Part shown: positions 27,569 to 36,422 of the stretch, one piece after another | Numbering within the stretch: position 1 is the stretch's first letter | How the letters are laid out: each line of letters begins with the position of its first letter | From: Bradyrhizobium sp. JYMT SZCCT0428 | GTDB lineage: Bacteria > Pseudomonadota > Alphaproteobacteria > Rhizobiales > Xanthobacteraceae | Length of the DNA: 64,000 nt | Direction of reading: 5' to 3' | NCBI RefSeq assembly: GCF_018131075.1 | Contig: NZ_JAFCLS010000002.1 | Coordinates: forward strand, 1 to 64,000 | Program-made: the position numbers and the translations under genes | Notes under the pieces: model-generated | Seen by the model: the letters and a program-made list of their open reading frames with translations, nothing else | What the model was told of the DNA's origin: nothing | The model's database searches: none

Positions 27569-28141
27569 CTATGGCGTCCAGAGGTTAGGCGTCGTACTTA
27601 GCGAGTATCCGCTGGTAAACGGCTTTACCTCACCGTCCGGCTTGAATGCATGGCGCGAGATTGACCCAATGTTGCCACCGTACAAATGGATCGACACTGA
27701 AACGTTGTGCGCCCGGCCATTCTTAACCTTGTGTATATCCCCGATTGTTGGCGACACAGCGTCGATAGCACCAGCTTCCAGGAATTCGAGATCGCCATGT
27801 TTCTGTAGTTGGCCATCTTCAAATTCGTACCGCTGAGACACCTCCGAGCCACGTAAAACCCCAAGGAGTCCCCATACGGTATGATCGTGGATGGGTGTTT
27901 CTTGGCCGGGTCCCCAGACAAAGCTAACGACTGAAAACCGCTGCTTAATATCACAATGGAGTAAATACTGCTGGTAGAAGTTCGGATTCGCTTGCGAATA
28001 CGCATCCGGCAGCCAAGTATCTCGCAACAAGAGATCACTCATCAAAGGGCGCGCAGCTTCCAGCATAGTGGACTCGGCAAGCCCTCGATCGGCAAGGTTG
28101 GTAAGCTCGCAGACGAAGTCACGAAATGGCCGTATGCTCAT
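27569..28141 (-). CDS. Gln-type thiol dioxygenase (3-mercaptopropionate-like)
   Basis: The 190-residue cupin is a cysteine-dioxygenase-family enzyme that converts a free thiol to a sulfinate with O2 and Fe(II). Metal ligands are H85 and H87 in PIHDHTVWG and H137 in GDIHKVKN; the second-shell Ser-His-Tyr triad is S150-H152-Y154. Where cysteine dioxygenase has an arginine, this protein has glutamine in NFYQQYLLHCD, the mark of 3-mercaptopropionate or mercaptosuccinate-type enzymes. The crosslinking cysteine is replaced by glycine (GLLGVLRG). The gene begins 3 bases after the CoA-transferase stop, coupling thiol oxidation to CoA activation. The exact substrate is inferred. Confidence 0.85.
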   Translation of the reverse strand: MSIRPFRDFVCELTNLADRGLAESTMLEAARPLMSDLLLRDTWLPDAYSQANPNFYQQYLLHCDIKQRFSVVSFVWGPGQETPIHDHTVWGLLGVLRGSEVSQRYEFEDGQLQKHGDLEFLEAGAIDAVSPTIGDIHKVKNGRAHNVSVSIHLYGGNIGSISRHAFKPDGEVKPFTSGYSLSTTPNLWTP

Positions 28142-28144
28142 TGG

Positions 28145-29335
28145 TTAACTCCCTGCGCGCCGTTGGAGCTGGCCCCCTTCAAGTAGGAATTCGCTATTGT
28201 GAGCCCCAAGAGCCGGCGGGTCCAGACGAATTGGCGGTGAAACCCCATTGATTCGAACAGGGCAGCCAAACGTTTTAGTCCTACTGCCCGACGGCAGTGC
28301 AATATCCTGAACCCAATCCATTGCAATGACTTGAGGGTCGTCCAATGCCTGCGCGTAGCTATTAATTAGCCCACAAGGCACACCCAACTGTTGAAATTGA
28401 GCCACCCACTCTCCAGCGTTGCGAGTTCCAAAGACGCCTTCCAGAATTGCTCGCAGCTCACGCTGATTTTTCGCTCGATCAGAATTAGTCAAGAACCGCG
28501 GATCCCGCGATAACTCTTCCATCTTCACAACAGAACAAACTGTCGTCCAAAGTTTATTGTTTCCGGCGGCCAACACGAACCAATCGTCCTTCGCCTGAAA
28601 TGCTTCGTATGGCGCGTTGCGCGGATGAGCTGCGCCCAACCTTTTTGGCACCCGTCCTGTTCCGAAATATTCGGACGTCTGTAGCGCAGCGATCGCAAGC
28701 GTTGCCCCGAGAAGAGAAATGTCGATGTGCTGTCCTTGTCCCGATTGCGAAGCAAGTCGGAGTGCTGCGGCGACAGAGAAGGCCGCGTATAGTCCGGACG
28801 AGAAGTCACTTATTGGTACGCCGCACTTCACCGGCCCACCATCCGGCTCACCCGTCACACTCATTACACCAGCGATCGCCTGTATAGTGACGTCGAATCC
28901 ACCCTCTTGAGAGCGAGGCCCGTCCTGTCCAAATCCCGAAATCGAGCAATACACAACCTTGGGATTATCTGACGCTACGGAGGCGTATCCTAGACCAAGC
29001 CGGTCCATTACGCCCGGACGGTTATTCTCAACGACAACATCAGCTGTTCGGCAGAGATGCTTGGCCACCAGAAGGTCGTCAGGATGTTTTAGATCCAGAG
29101 CGACAGACCGCTTGTTTCGATTCAAGGATGCGAAATTTTCGCTGTAGCCATCCCGGTGCGGAGGCCAGCTGCGCAAACCATCGCCGCCATCCGGGTTCTC
29201 TATTTTAACGACGTCGGCGCCAAAGTCAGCGAGCAGCATTCCGCAAAATGGGCCAGCCGCAATTTGACAAAATTCGATTACTCGGATTCCGGCGAGAGGA
29301 AGCTGAGCTGAGTTGGAGCTGGAGCTGGATATCAT
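28145..29335 (-). CDS. Class III (CaiB/BaiF) CoA-transferase
   Basis: The protein of about 396 residues is a family III CoA-transferase, which moves CoA between carboxylic acids. It has IRVIEFCQIAAGPFCGMLLADFGADVVKIE at the start, given here only to about twenty residues as seen: IEFCQIAAGPFCGMLLADFG. The catalytic aspartate lies in EGGFDVTIQAIAGVM. A class III enzyme is known to activate 3-sulfinopropionate in Variovorax, so pairing with the thiol dioxygenase 3 bases downstream is telling. The start is uncertain: ATG 29335 or one 10 codons earlier. Regulon site B lies about 24 bases upstream. Confidence 0.9.
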   Translation of the reverse strand: MISSSSSNSAQLPLAGIRVIEFCQIAAGPFCGMLLADFGADVVKIENPDGGDGLRSWPPHRDGYSENFASLNRNKRSVALDLKHPDDLLVAKHLCRTADVVVENNRPGVMDRLGLGYASVASDNPKVVYCSISGFGQDGPRSQEGGFDVTIQAIAGVMSVTGEPDGGPVKCGVPISDFSSGLYAAFSVAAALRLASQSGQGQHIDISLLGATLAIAALQTSEYFGTGRVPKRLGAAHPRNAPYEAFQAKDDWFVLAAGNNKLWTTVCSVVKMEELSRDPRFLTNSDRAKNQRELRAILEGVFGTRNAGEWVAQFQQLGVPCGLINSYAQALDDPQVIAMDWVQDIALPSGSRTKTFGCPVRINGVSPPIRLDPPALGAHNSEFLLEGGQLQRRAGS

Positions 29336-29358
29336 GCACTCAATTCCGATTCTCTGTC

Positions 29359-29418
29359 GTTTCATTATTTGGAACGCCGTATCATATTCTTAATAATCCA
29401 CCTACCGAGCTGCGTCAA
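29359..29418 (-). promoter_or_regulatory. Promoter and regulon site B for CoA-transferase operon
   Basis: On the minus strand, TTGACG (29413-29418) and TATTAA (29390-29395) are 17 bases apart. The palindrome-like GTTTCA-TTATT-TGGAAC lies at 29359-29375, 14 bases after the -10 box. If the upstream start (29365) of the CoA-transferase were used, the site would overlap it. Confidence 0.65.
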
Positions 29419-29479
29419 GTGAAAGACGGGCACATAGCCCAGGCAGTGCCTTTTGCTTGACGAAGCCTGCCCAGACTTC

Positions 29480-29542
29480 TTGACAATCCCGCGTGTTCTG
29501 CGCACACTCCAACAATGAGAACATCGTTCTATATATTAGAAC
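29480..29542 (+). promoter_or_regulatory. Promoter and regulon site F for ALDH operon
   Basis: TTGACA at 29480-29485 is a perfect -35 box with a weak -10 (CACACT) 17 bases on. GTTCTA-TATAT-TAGAAC at 29526-29542 has perfect 6-bp arms. The site is about 220 bases before the aldehyde dehydrogenase start, in the divergent gap with the CoA-transferase gene. Confidence 0.6.
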
Positions 29543-29761
29543 ACCAACTAGAACACGACTGTGCAATGGGAGTGCGCGATTTCAGCGGCGCCGCCTAGAC
29601 AACGGTAGCGAGCCAAGGAAACGAAGCGAGAACCAGCAAGTCTCCCCTACGGCGCTTCCCTCCTTCCGACGACGATTGTGGCCGAACTGGCGAACCCACG
29701 TCACCTCCGGTCCTTAAATAAAAACCCATCCCGACTGATGTCCACAGGACGCGAGCCACAG

Positions 29762-31261
29762 ATGAATATTGCCTCAGACTTCAAAGTGCAGCGGCCAGCT
29801 TTTCTTAGCGAGCATCCGAAAGAGCTGTTCATTGATGGAAAGTGGACGCCCGCAATCTCTGGCGAAACGTTTGAGACGATCAATCCTTCAAATGGCCAAG
29901 TTCTCGCTCGAATCGCAGCTGGCGCCGCTCCCGACGTTGCGATGGCGGCAAGCGCTGCGCGACGCGCTTTTGAAGGACCTTGGAGCCATTTCACTCCTTA
30001 CGAGCGGCAAGCTTGTATCCTGAAGCTCGCCGATCTGGTCGATCGTCACTTCGACGAACTAAGCCTGCTTGATTCACTTGAGATGGGGGCGCCGCTTTCT
30101 CGGCTTCGAGCCAATAGCCATAAGAGAGCGATTGGCCGTCTGCGCTTCTATGCCGGTCTTGCTACTGCCATCCACGGGCAGACAATCGAGAACTCTGCCT
30201 CGCGCGAGATGTTTACATATACGGCGCGCGAACCTATCGGCGTTGTAGGTGCAATCATTCCGTGGAATGCCCCCCTGACCTCGGCTATCTGGAAGATAGG
30301 ACCTGCGCTCGCGACAGGCTGCACGGTAGTTCTAAAGCCAGCAGAGCAAGCTTCCCTGTCCTGTCTTCGCCTTGCGGAACTCATCATCGAAGCTGGCGTT
30401 CCATCAGGCGTTGTAAATGTGATTACGGGTTTCGGCGAAAGCGCCGGCGCCGCATTGGCGCAGCATGCGGACGTTGACAAAATTGCATTCACTGGATCGC
30501 ACTTTGTTGGCCAAAAGATCATTCAGGCCTCAGCTGGTAATTTAAAGAGAGTTACTCTTGAGCTTGGCGGAAAATCTCCAGATATCGTGTTTGCCGATGC
30601 AGATCTTGACAAAGCCGTCATGGGCGCAGCCATGGGTGTATTTGGGAACACCGGCCAGGTTTGCTGTGCAGGAACACGTTTGTTCGTCGAGAGGTCGATA
30701 TACGACGAATTTATAGCGCGCGTCGCTAAGTTTGGCTCCGATCTCGTGGTCGGTGACGGCCTAGACCCTAAAACGCAGATCGGCCCCGTTGTCTCAAAAG
30801 AACAGCTCGATCGAATCTTGTCCTACATACAGATCGGCCTCGATGAGGGAGCGACTACTTTGTCCGGTGGTAAACGGATGCTGGATGCGCCGCTTGCTAA
30901 TGGATATTTTCTGCCGCCAACTGTTTTTGGAAGCGTGAAGGATGACATGAGAATTGTACGCGAGGAAATCTTTGGACCCGTCGTTTGCGCTATTCCGTTT
31001 GACACTATGGACGAAGTCGAGCGACGCGCGAACGCGACGCCTTTTGGTCTCGGAAGCGGCATCTGGACTCGTGACGTAAAGAAAGTGCACCGACTTGCAA
31101 AATCAATCAAAGCAGGTTCGGTTTGGGTGAATTGCTATAATGTGATGGACCCCGCGGTTCCCTTTGGCGGTAACAAGTTAAGTGGCTATGGGCGAGAAGG
31201 TGGCGTGGAGCACGTAGACGACTACCTGAATACAAAGTCCGTTTGGATCAACTACAACTGA
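29762..31261 (+). CDS. NAD(P)-dependent aldehyde dehydrogenase
   Basis: This protein of about 499 residues oxidises an aldehyde to its acid. The catalytic glutamate is in RVTLELGGKSPD and the nucleophilic cysteine in NTGQVCCAGTR; NAD-binding segments (IIPWNAPL, FTGSHFVGQKI) are intact. The ATG at 29762 follows AGGA at about 12 bases; the longer frame back to 29678 has no better start signal. It is the first gene of an operon with a molybdoenzyme (19 bases downstream) and an SDR. It probably takes the aldehyde made by the GMC oxidoreductase. Confidence 0.93.
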   Translation: MNIASDFKVQRPAFLSEHPKELFIDGKWTPAISGETFETINPSNGQVLARIAAGAAPDVAMAASAARRAFEGPWSHFTPYERQACILKLADLVDRHFDELSLLDSLEMGAPLSRLRANSHKRAIGRLRFYAGLATAIHGQTIENSASREMFTYTAREPIGVVGAIIPWNAPLTSAIWKIGPALATGCTVVLKPAEQASLSCLRLAELIIEAGVPSGVVNVITGFGESAGAALAQHADVDKIAFTGSHFVGQKIIQASAGNLKRVTLELGGKSPDIVFADADLDKAVMGAAMGVFGNTGQVCCAGTRLFVERSIYDEFIARVAKFGSDLVVGDGLDPKTQIGPVVSKEQLDRILSYIQIGLDEGATTLSGGKRMLDAPLANGYFLPPTVFGSVKDDMRIVREEIFGPVVCAIPFDTMDEVERRANATPFGLGSGIWTRDVKKVHRLAKSIKAGSVWVNCYNVMDPAVPFGGNKLSGYGREGGVEHVDDYLNTKSVWINYN

Positions 31262-31280
31262 GACATAGGTCGACCCGCAC

Positions 31281-33566
31281 ATGACCAGATACACAGCATC
31301 GCATTGGGGCATCTATGAGGTAGAGGAGAAAGCGGGCGCGCCAGTACTCAAGCCTTACCGAAAGGATACAGCGCCCTCCTCGATCGGTCTTCATCAACTT
31401 GCTCCTGAACTTTCGGGCGCACGGGTGCAACGCCCGTCAGTACGCAAGAGCTACCTTGATGGAGGACCAGGCAGTCGAACCGATTTGCGCGGCCGCGAGG
31501 CCTTTGTTGAAATGGGATGGGATCAAGCTCTCGATCTAGCTGCTGCAGCAATCGACAAAACCAGGAAAGAAAACGGAAATCGTTCGATTTTTGGAGGATC
31601 GTACGGTTGGGCCAGCGCTGGTCGCTTCCACCACGCACAAAGCCAAGTTCACCGTTTCCTGAATGGAATTGGCGGTTATGTACGACACATGGACTCGTAC
31701 AGCCTGGGTGCGGCTCGTGTGCTCATGCCCCATCTGGTGGGCGAAATGGAGTATCTTCAGTCCATCCATACGTCGTGGGACGTAATGGCGGAGCACACCC
31801 AGCTATTTATCGCGTTCGGGGGTGTACCGGAAAAAAATGCTCAAGTGACCGCCGGCGGCGTCGCTGATCATCGGGTGCCGGGCGGCTTGCGCCAGATGGC
31901 AAAGTCGGGCGTAAGATTTGTCAATGTTAGCCCGGTCGAAGACAATCTGAAAACCGGTGATGCGGTAGATTGGGTTCCTATACGCCCAAATACCGACACC
32001 GCGCTCATGCTGGCCATGGCCTGGGTGCTCGAAACTGAAGGACTCCTGGATCGAAGTTTCTTGGCTCGGTGCACCGTCGGCTATGAAACGTTTCGTGACT
32101 ACATTCTTGGAAAGCACGATAATCTACCAAAATCCCCGAAGTGGGCAGAAGGGATTACGCGGGTCCCAGCTGACAAAATCGCGAGCCTCGCCCGCGATGC
32201 CGCCTCTCATCGAACGATGCTAAGTATCGCTTGGTCGTTGCAGCGAGCCACGCACGGCGAACAGCCATTTTGGGCCTTAGTAACGCTTGCGGCGATGCTT
32301 GGTCAGATTGGCAAACCAGGCGGGGGCTTTGGAGTGGGCTATGGTCCGACCAATCAGATGGGCAGCCCGCATCTCCGCATGTCTGGCCCAACATTCTCCC
32401 AAGGTACGAATGCAGTAAAAGATTTCATACCTGTCGCACGAATTGCCGACATGTTGCTCAATCCCGGCAAGACGTTCACTTATGACGGTGCGGAGTACAC
32501 TTATCCAGATATCAAGCTAATCTATTGGGCTGGCGGCAACCCCTACCATCATCACCAGGATTTGAACCGCCTTCGCAGAGCTTGGGCGAAGCCAGACACC
32601 ATCATCGTCAACGAGCAGTTTTGGACAGCTACGGCAAAGCGCGCCGACATCGTCTTTCCCGTAACAACCACCCTTGAGCGCGACGACTTAGGTTTCGCAA
32701 CCAAGGAGGCACGGCTGGTCGCTATGGCCAAGGTGATCCCCCCCGCAGGAGAGGCCAAGGATGATTATGACATCTTCGCGGGGCTAGCTGAGCGGCTCGG
32801 AACGAAGGACCTATTTACCGAGGGCCATTCCAGCGGTGATTGGCTGCGCAGACTATACGCGCAATTCGCTACAAAAGCGGATACGATCGGAATTTCAGTA
32901 CCGAGCTTCGATGACTTTTGGTCTGCCGGGCTGCTCGACTTCTCAGAGCACGACAAACCTGTCATCATGCTAAAAGACTTTGCCGAAGATCCTATCGCGA
33001 ACCCGCTTCAAACCCCTTCGGGTCGCATCGAAATAGGATCTGCGACAATTGACAGCTTTCGTTTGGCCGACTGCCCTGGACACGCGACCTGGATAGAACC
33101 AAAAGAATGGCTTGGCGGTCGTTCCGTTACTCCCGCTCAACTTCATCTCATTTCTGACCAGCCGACAAGGCGCCTTCACAGTCAACTCGACCCAAGTCCT
33201 TGGAGTCGAGAAGGAAAAGTAAACGGGCGCGAACCAGTCTACATCAACACTCAGGATGCAGCTATTCGCGGCATAACAGATGGCGATGTGGTCGAGCTTT
33301 CAAATGCGCGAGGTCGATGTCTTGCCGGCGCGATCGTCTCGGATGTGATTATGCCGGGCGTTGTCAGGCTTTCGACTGGGGCTTGGTACGATCCAGATCC
33401 GGATACGGACCTTGAGCTTCATGGCAATCCAAACGCTTTGACACTTGATGTTCCTTCCTCAGGGCTGTCGCAAGGCTGTTCAGCACATACGTGTCTTGTT
33501 GAACTGCGCGGCCCCGTAAACGACCTTCCAGACATCTCGGCATTTGATCCTCCAGTGTTTGCTTGA
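31281..33566 (+). CDS. BisC/TorA-like molybdopterin oxidoreductase, cytoplasmic
   Basis: The 761-residue enzyme belongs to the DMSO reductase family, subgroup of biotin sulfoxide, TMAO and DMSO reductases. The serine that binds molybdenum is in the GGSYGWASAGRFHHAQ segment, and the ending ELHGNPNALTLDVPSSGLSQGC is typical of the group. It has neither a twin-arginine signal nor the N-terminal four-cysteine iron-sulfur motif, which is the layout of cytoplasmic BisC. BisC reduces S-oxides such as biotin or methionine sulfoxide. It is embedded between an aldehyde dehydrogenase and an SDR, with no quinol-linked subunit nearby. A sulfoxide substrate is a reasonable inference, but oxidative use is not excluded. 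Confidence 0.9.
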   Translation: MTRYTASHWGIYEVEEKAGAPVLKPYRKDTAPSSIGLHQLAPELSGARVQRPSVRKSYLDGGPGSRTDLRGREAFVEMGWDQALDLAAAAIDKTRKENGNRSIFGGSYGWASAGRFHHAQSQVHRFLNGIGGYVRHMDSYSLGAARVLMPHLVGEMEYLQSIHTSWDVMAEHTQLFIAFGGVPEKNAQVTAGGVADHRVPGGLRQMAKSGVRFVNVSPVEDNLKTGDAVDWVPIRPNTDTALMLAMAWVLETEGLLDRSFLARCTVGYETFRDYILGKHDNLPKSPKWAEGITRVPADKIASLARDAASHRTMLSIAWSLQRATHGEQPFWALVTLAAMLGQIGKPGGGFGVGYGPTNQMGSPHLRMSGPTFSQGTNAVKDFIPVARIADMLLNPGKTFTYDGAEYTYPDIKLIYWAGGNPYHHHQDLNRLRRAWAKPDTIIVNEQFWTATAKRADIVFPVTTTLERDDLGFATKEARLVAMAKVIPPAGEAKDDYDIFAGLAERLGTKDLFTEGHSSGDWLRRLYAQFATKADTIGISVPSFDDFWSAGLLDFSEHDKPVIMLKDFAEDPIANPLQTPSGRIEIGSATIDSFRLADCPGHATWIEPKEWLGGRSVTPAQLHLISDQPTRRLHSQLDPSPWSREGKVNGREPVYINTQDAAIRGITDGDVVELSNARGRCLAGAIVSDVIMPGVVRLSTGAWYDPDPDTDLELHGNPNALTLDVPSSGLSQGCSAHTCLVELRGPVNDLPDISAFDPPVFA

Positions 33567-33621
33567 GCGGTCGCCGAACTTTTCACAACCAATCCATCCC
33601 GAAATGTCGTAGGCAGTTGTC

Positions 33622-34431
33622 ATGAGAAAACTAGATAATCAGGTCGCGATCATCACGGGTGGCGCGCGTGGTCAGGGCGCAGAAGAAGCACGCCGTTTCG
33701 CGCTGGAAGGTGCGGCAGTCGCGATCTGTGACGTACTCGAAACTGAAGGAAATCGCCTTGCGGCCGAGATTTCCGCCGCCGGAGGGCACGCCCGCTTCTT
33801 TCCACTTGATGTAAGTTCCGAACAGCGGTGGCAGACAATTGTATCGGAAGTCGTCGAGTGGCGCGATAAGATCACGATCCTCGTGAACAACGCCGGCATT
33901 ATTAATCAACTTGGCGTGCTTGAAACGTCGATCGACGAGTGGAACCGCGTGATGAATGTAAACATCACAGGGCCATTTCTCGGGATAAAGCACGTAGCAC
34001 CTATAATGGGTAGGGCTGGCGGAGGTTCGATTATCAATATTGCTTCGACCGCTTCGCATCTCGGCGTTAAATGTGCTGCTTATGTATCAAGCAAGACTGG
34101 CTTGCTCGGCTTGACACGGACCGCAGCAACCGAACTCGCAGACCTTGGCGTCAGGGTGAACGCTATTTGTCCCGGTGTGGTCGCAACCGACATGGGAAGT
34201 GGCCTGTCCTCTGCCGAGGCAATGCGAGTTGCAACGCCAATGCTACGGCATGGCACCGTGGACGATGTTGCCCGACTGGCGCTGTTTTTAGCTTCAAATG
34301 ATTCGGACTACATCACGGGAACCGAAATCACCATTGATGGAGGGTTCGTTGCCGCCGGCGCGATGAAACTCGTTCGCCACCTTGTTAACAATCCCAAGGC
34401 GCTTGACGTCCTCAAAGCAGCTGGGCTGTAG
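33622..34431 (+). CDS. Short-chain dehydrogenase/reductase
   Basis: The 269-residue SDR has the cofactor motif TGGARGQG near residue 12, NNAG in the fourth strand, the catalytic serine in IASTASH, and YVSSK as the YxxxK active site. It reduces a ketone or oxidises a secondary alcohol with NAD(P); the substrate is unknown. It lies 55 bases downstream of the molybdoenzyme gene on the same strand and probably belongs to the aldehyde dehydrogenase operon. Confidence 0.9.
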   Translation: MRKLDNQVAIITGGARGQGAEEARRFALEGAAVAICDVLETEGNRLAAEISAAGGHARFFPLDVSSEQRWQTIVSEVVEWRDKITILVNNAGIINQLGVLETSIDEWNRVMNVNITGPFLGIKHVAPIMGRAGGGSIINIASTASHLGVKCAAYVSSKTGLLGLTRTAATELADLGVRVNAICPGVVATDMGSGLSSAEAMRVATPMLRHGTVDDVARLALFLASNDSDYITGTEITIDGGFVAAGAMKLVRHLVNNPKALDVLKAAGL

Positions 34432-34677
34432 ACGAATCTTGGCAGCGGATGCAGCGGCGATAGTTTAGGTTGATCCGATTTTCCGAGACCGGAGGCGCCG
34501 TGCCGCACCTGTCGTTCGGGCCATCGAGAACCCAGGATGCGCATTCGACTGTAACAATGCGGCGAGGAACGTTGTGGCCTTTCCAGTGACCGTGCGGGCT
34601 TGGGTGTAAGCTCGGTGAGAGCTTCGCAATCAACGTAAAGAAGCCTCTCTCCTCCCCTCCCGGCATCCCTGTGACAT
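34432..34677. other. Gene-free stretch before IS630 remnant
   Basis: No gene is recognised. The minus-strand frame through it (34412-34705) is rich in histidine, proline and serine and has no ribosome-binding site. It may be part of the decayed insertion sequence that follows. Confidence 0.4.
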
Positions 34678-34911
34678 CGTCATCATGGACAATCCCGGCA
34701 GCCACAAAGGTAAAGGCGTGCGGGCGCTCATCCGCTTACGAGGCGCCAAGCTGTTCTTTCCGCCGACGTATTCGCCGACCTGAATTCCATCGAGCAAGTT
34801 TTCGGCTCTGGCACCTGCAGCGCGAACGGTCTAATCGGCTACGCCGCAATCGGCCAGTTGCTCCCATCCTTCATACCGGCAGACGCGCCAACTAAGGGCG
34901 CGTACACATAA
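34678..34911 (+). pseudogene. IS630-type transposase, C-terminal remnant
   Basis: The plus strand encodes MDNPGSHKGKGVRALIRL and AKLFFPPTYSP, then, after loss of one base near 34780, DLNSIEQVF and GQLLPSFIPADAP. The LDNxxSHK and YSPDLNPIEQ motifs are hallmarks of IS630-family DDE transposases. The N-terminal part is absent, and the frameshift makes it inactive. Confidence 0.8.
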
Positions 34912-35010
34912 ACCCGGCTCGGTGGGAGCTGCTTCGCCGAATGACGCTTCGATCCGACAGCGAGTGAATTGCCACGTCGCCGCGATGTGATGCGATGGGC
35001 CAACAACCGA

Positions 35011-35415
35011 CTACGCAGAAGGCGCGTCAAGGCCGTGCGGCAGTAAAACCTGTATAACATTTTGCCCTTCCGGTGGATGGCGCGAGATATGCCCTTTCCC
35101 ATGCGTATCCTCGACTAGAACCGCCTTTCCAGCGGAGACACGTCTCATCTCTCCGTCGCTCGTTTCAAACTCAACCTCGCCATCCAACCAAATGGCAAGG
35201 AGTCGACCCGGTGGGTTATGAAAGTCCGCTTCGCGCGCCCCTCCAGGGATATGAACAAAACGAACTCGCGAGGCTTCGTAGAAAGCGGAACGCGAGGATT
35301 CATAGTTAGCGGCCGGCGCTCCATTCGGAAACGATCGCGTTAGTGTCGTGGGGATATCAACTTCCCCAAAATGGGATTCGCCATCAGGCGTAGCGAAAAT
35401 GCGCAGGCACTTCAT
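35011..35415 (-). CDS. Cupin-domain protein
   Basis: The 134-residue single-domain cupin has a beta-barrel pattern with HIPGGAREADFHNPPGRLLAIWLDGEVEFETSDGE in the core, seen for example as ADFHNPPGRLLAIWLDGEVE, and EDTHGKGH towards the end. Metal-binding histidines are possible in both segments. No enzyme can be assigned; such cupins in catabolic clusters act as small hydrolases, isomerases or binding proteins. GGAGG lies 7 bases before the ATG at 35415. It lies between two dead insertion sequences on the strand opposite to the ALDH operon. No regulon palindrome was seen before it. Confidence 0.82.
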   Translation of the reverse strand: MKCLRIFATPDGESHFGEVDIPTTLTRSFPNGAPAANYESSRSAFYEASRVRFVHIPGGAREADFHNPPGRLLAIWLDGEVEFETSDGEMRRVSAGKAVLVEDTHGKGHISRHPPEGQNVIQVLLPHGLDAPSA

Positions 35416-35604
35416 CTTTTTACCTCCATTGTACTTTCGAGGTTATTATGAAGGAGCGAGCCGTGTCGGGAAGGGTCATTTTTGACCGATTCCGCGGAGA
35501 TTTGTGGGCCGGTCGATGTTCGCTTTGCCCCAAAGCGCCCGGTGCCGGGCTCGGCCAAGGGGCATTGTGCTTGGCCTTACGCCTGTGATTCAAGCTCCCA
35601 AACA

Positions 35605-36404
35605 GGGGCTTCGAACCATGCGCTATGAACTCGCCGACTATGAATGGACCGCCATCTAGCCGATGCTGCCGAACAAGCCGCGTGGAGTTCCTCGGGTAAA
35701 CGACCGTCGTATCCTCAACGGCATTTCTGGGTTCCGCGCTCTGGAGCACCCTCGCGTGATCTGCCGGAGGCGTTCGGCCCATACACCACTTGCTACAACC
35801 GATTCGTTCGCTGGCGGCGGGCTGGTGTCTGGGGCCGCATCATAAACGTACTTGCCGCTGCCCACGATGCCGCTGTCCAGATGATCGACATCTCCATTGT
35901 CCGCGTGCATCAGCATGGAGCATGCATCACAATGAACCTGCGCCAATCGATGGGAAGGTCACGCGGCGGTTTGACGAGCAAAATTCATGCATTGGTCGAT
36001 AGCAATGGTTTGCCGGTCGGCTAGCGTTGAGTCCCGGTGAAGCCCACGACGTTCGACTTGCCGGAAAACTGCTGTCTCGTCTGAAATCCGGATCAATGCT
36101 GCTTGCCGACCGTGGCTATGACGCCGACTGGATCAGAGAGCTTGCCATGAAGAAGGGCGCGTGGGCCAACATCCCGCCAAAAAGCAATCGCCGCGACTCA
36201 ATCTGCTACAGCCCTTATCTCTACCGCGACCGGAACCGGGTCGAGCGGTTCTTCAACAGAATTAAACAATGTCGTCGGATTGCAACGCGCTACGACAGGC
36301 TTGCCATCAACTACCTTGCCTTCGTCCAGCTCGCGTCAATCAGGCTATGGCTGCGCGTTAATGAGTCCGCGCCCTAGCTAGTTCCAAATTGCCGGATAAG
36401 CCCC
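35605..36404 (+). mobile_element. IS5-family insertion sequence, inactive
   Basis: The element of about 800 bases carries an IS5-family transposase frame broken in three places. Both ends start GGGGCTT when read inwards (35605 rightwards, 36404 leftwards), consistent with short terminal repeats of the IS427-like group. Target duplication was not identified. Confidence 0.75.
35618..36377 (+). pseudogene. IS5-family transposase pseudogene
   Basis: The frame begins MRYELADYEWTAI, meets an in-frame TAG near 35657, and continues PMLPNKPRGVPRVNDRRILNG. It shifts near 35725 into RSGAPSRDLPEAFGPYTTCY, runs to GLPVG-stop at about 36024, and shifts again into LSPGEAHDVRLAGKLLSRL, ending WLRVNESAP at 36377. 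Joined, these form a complete DDE transposase with the LLADRGYDADWIRE active-site block. The IS is dead here unless frameshifting rescues part of it; one stop and two shifts make that unlikely. Confidence 0.85.
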
Positions 36405-36422
36405 AACCAAATTCATCGCGCT

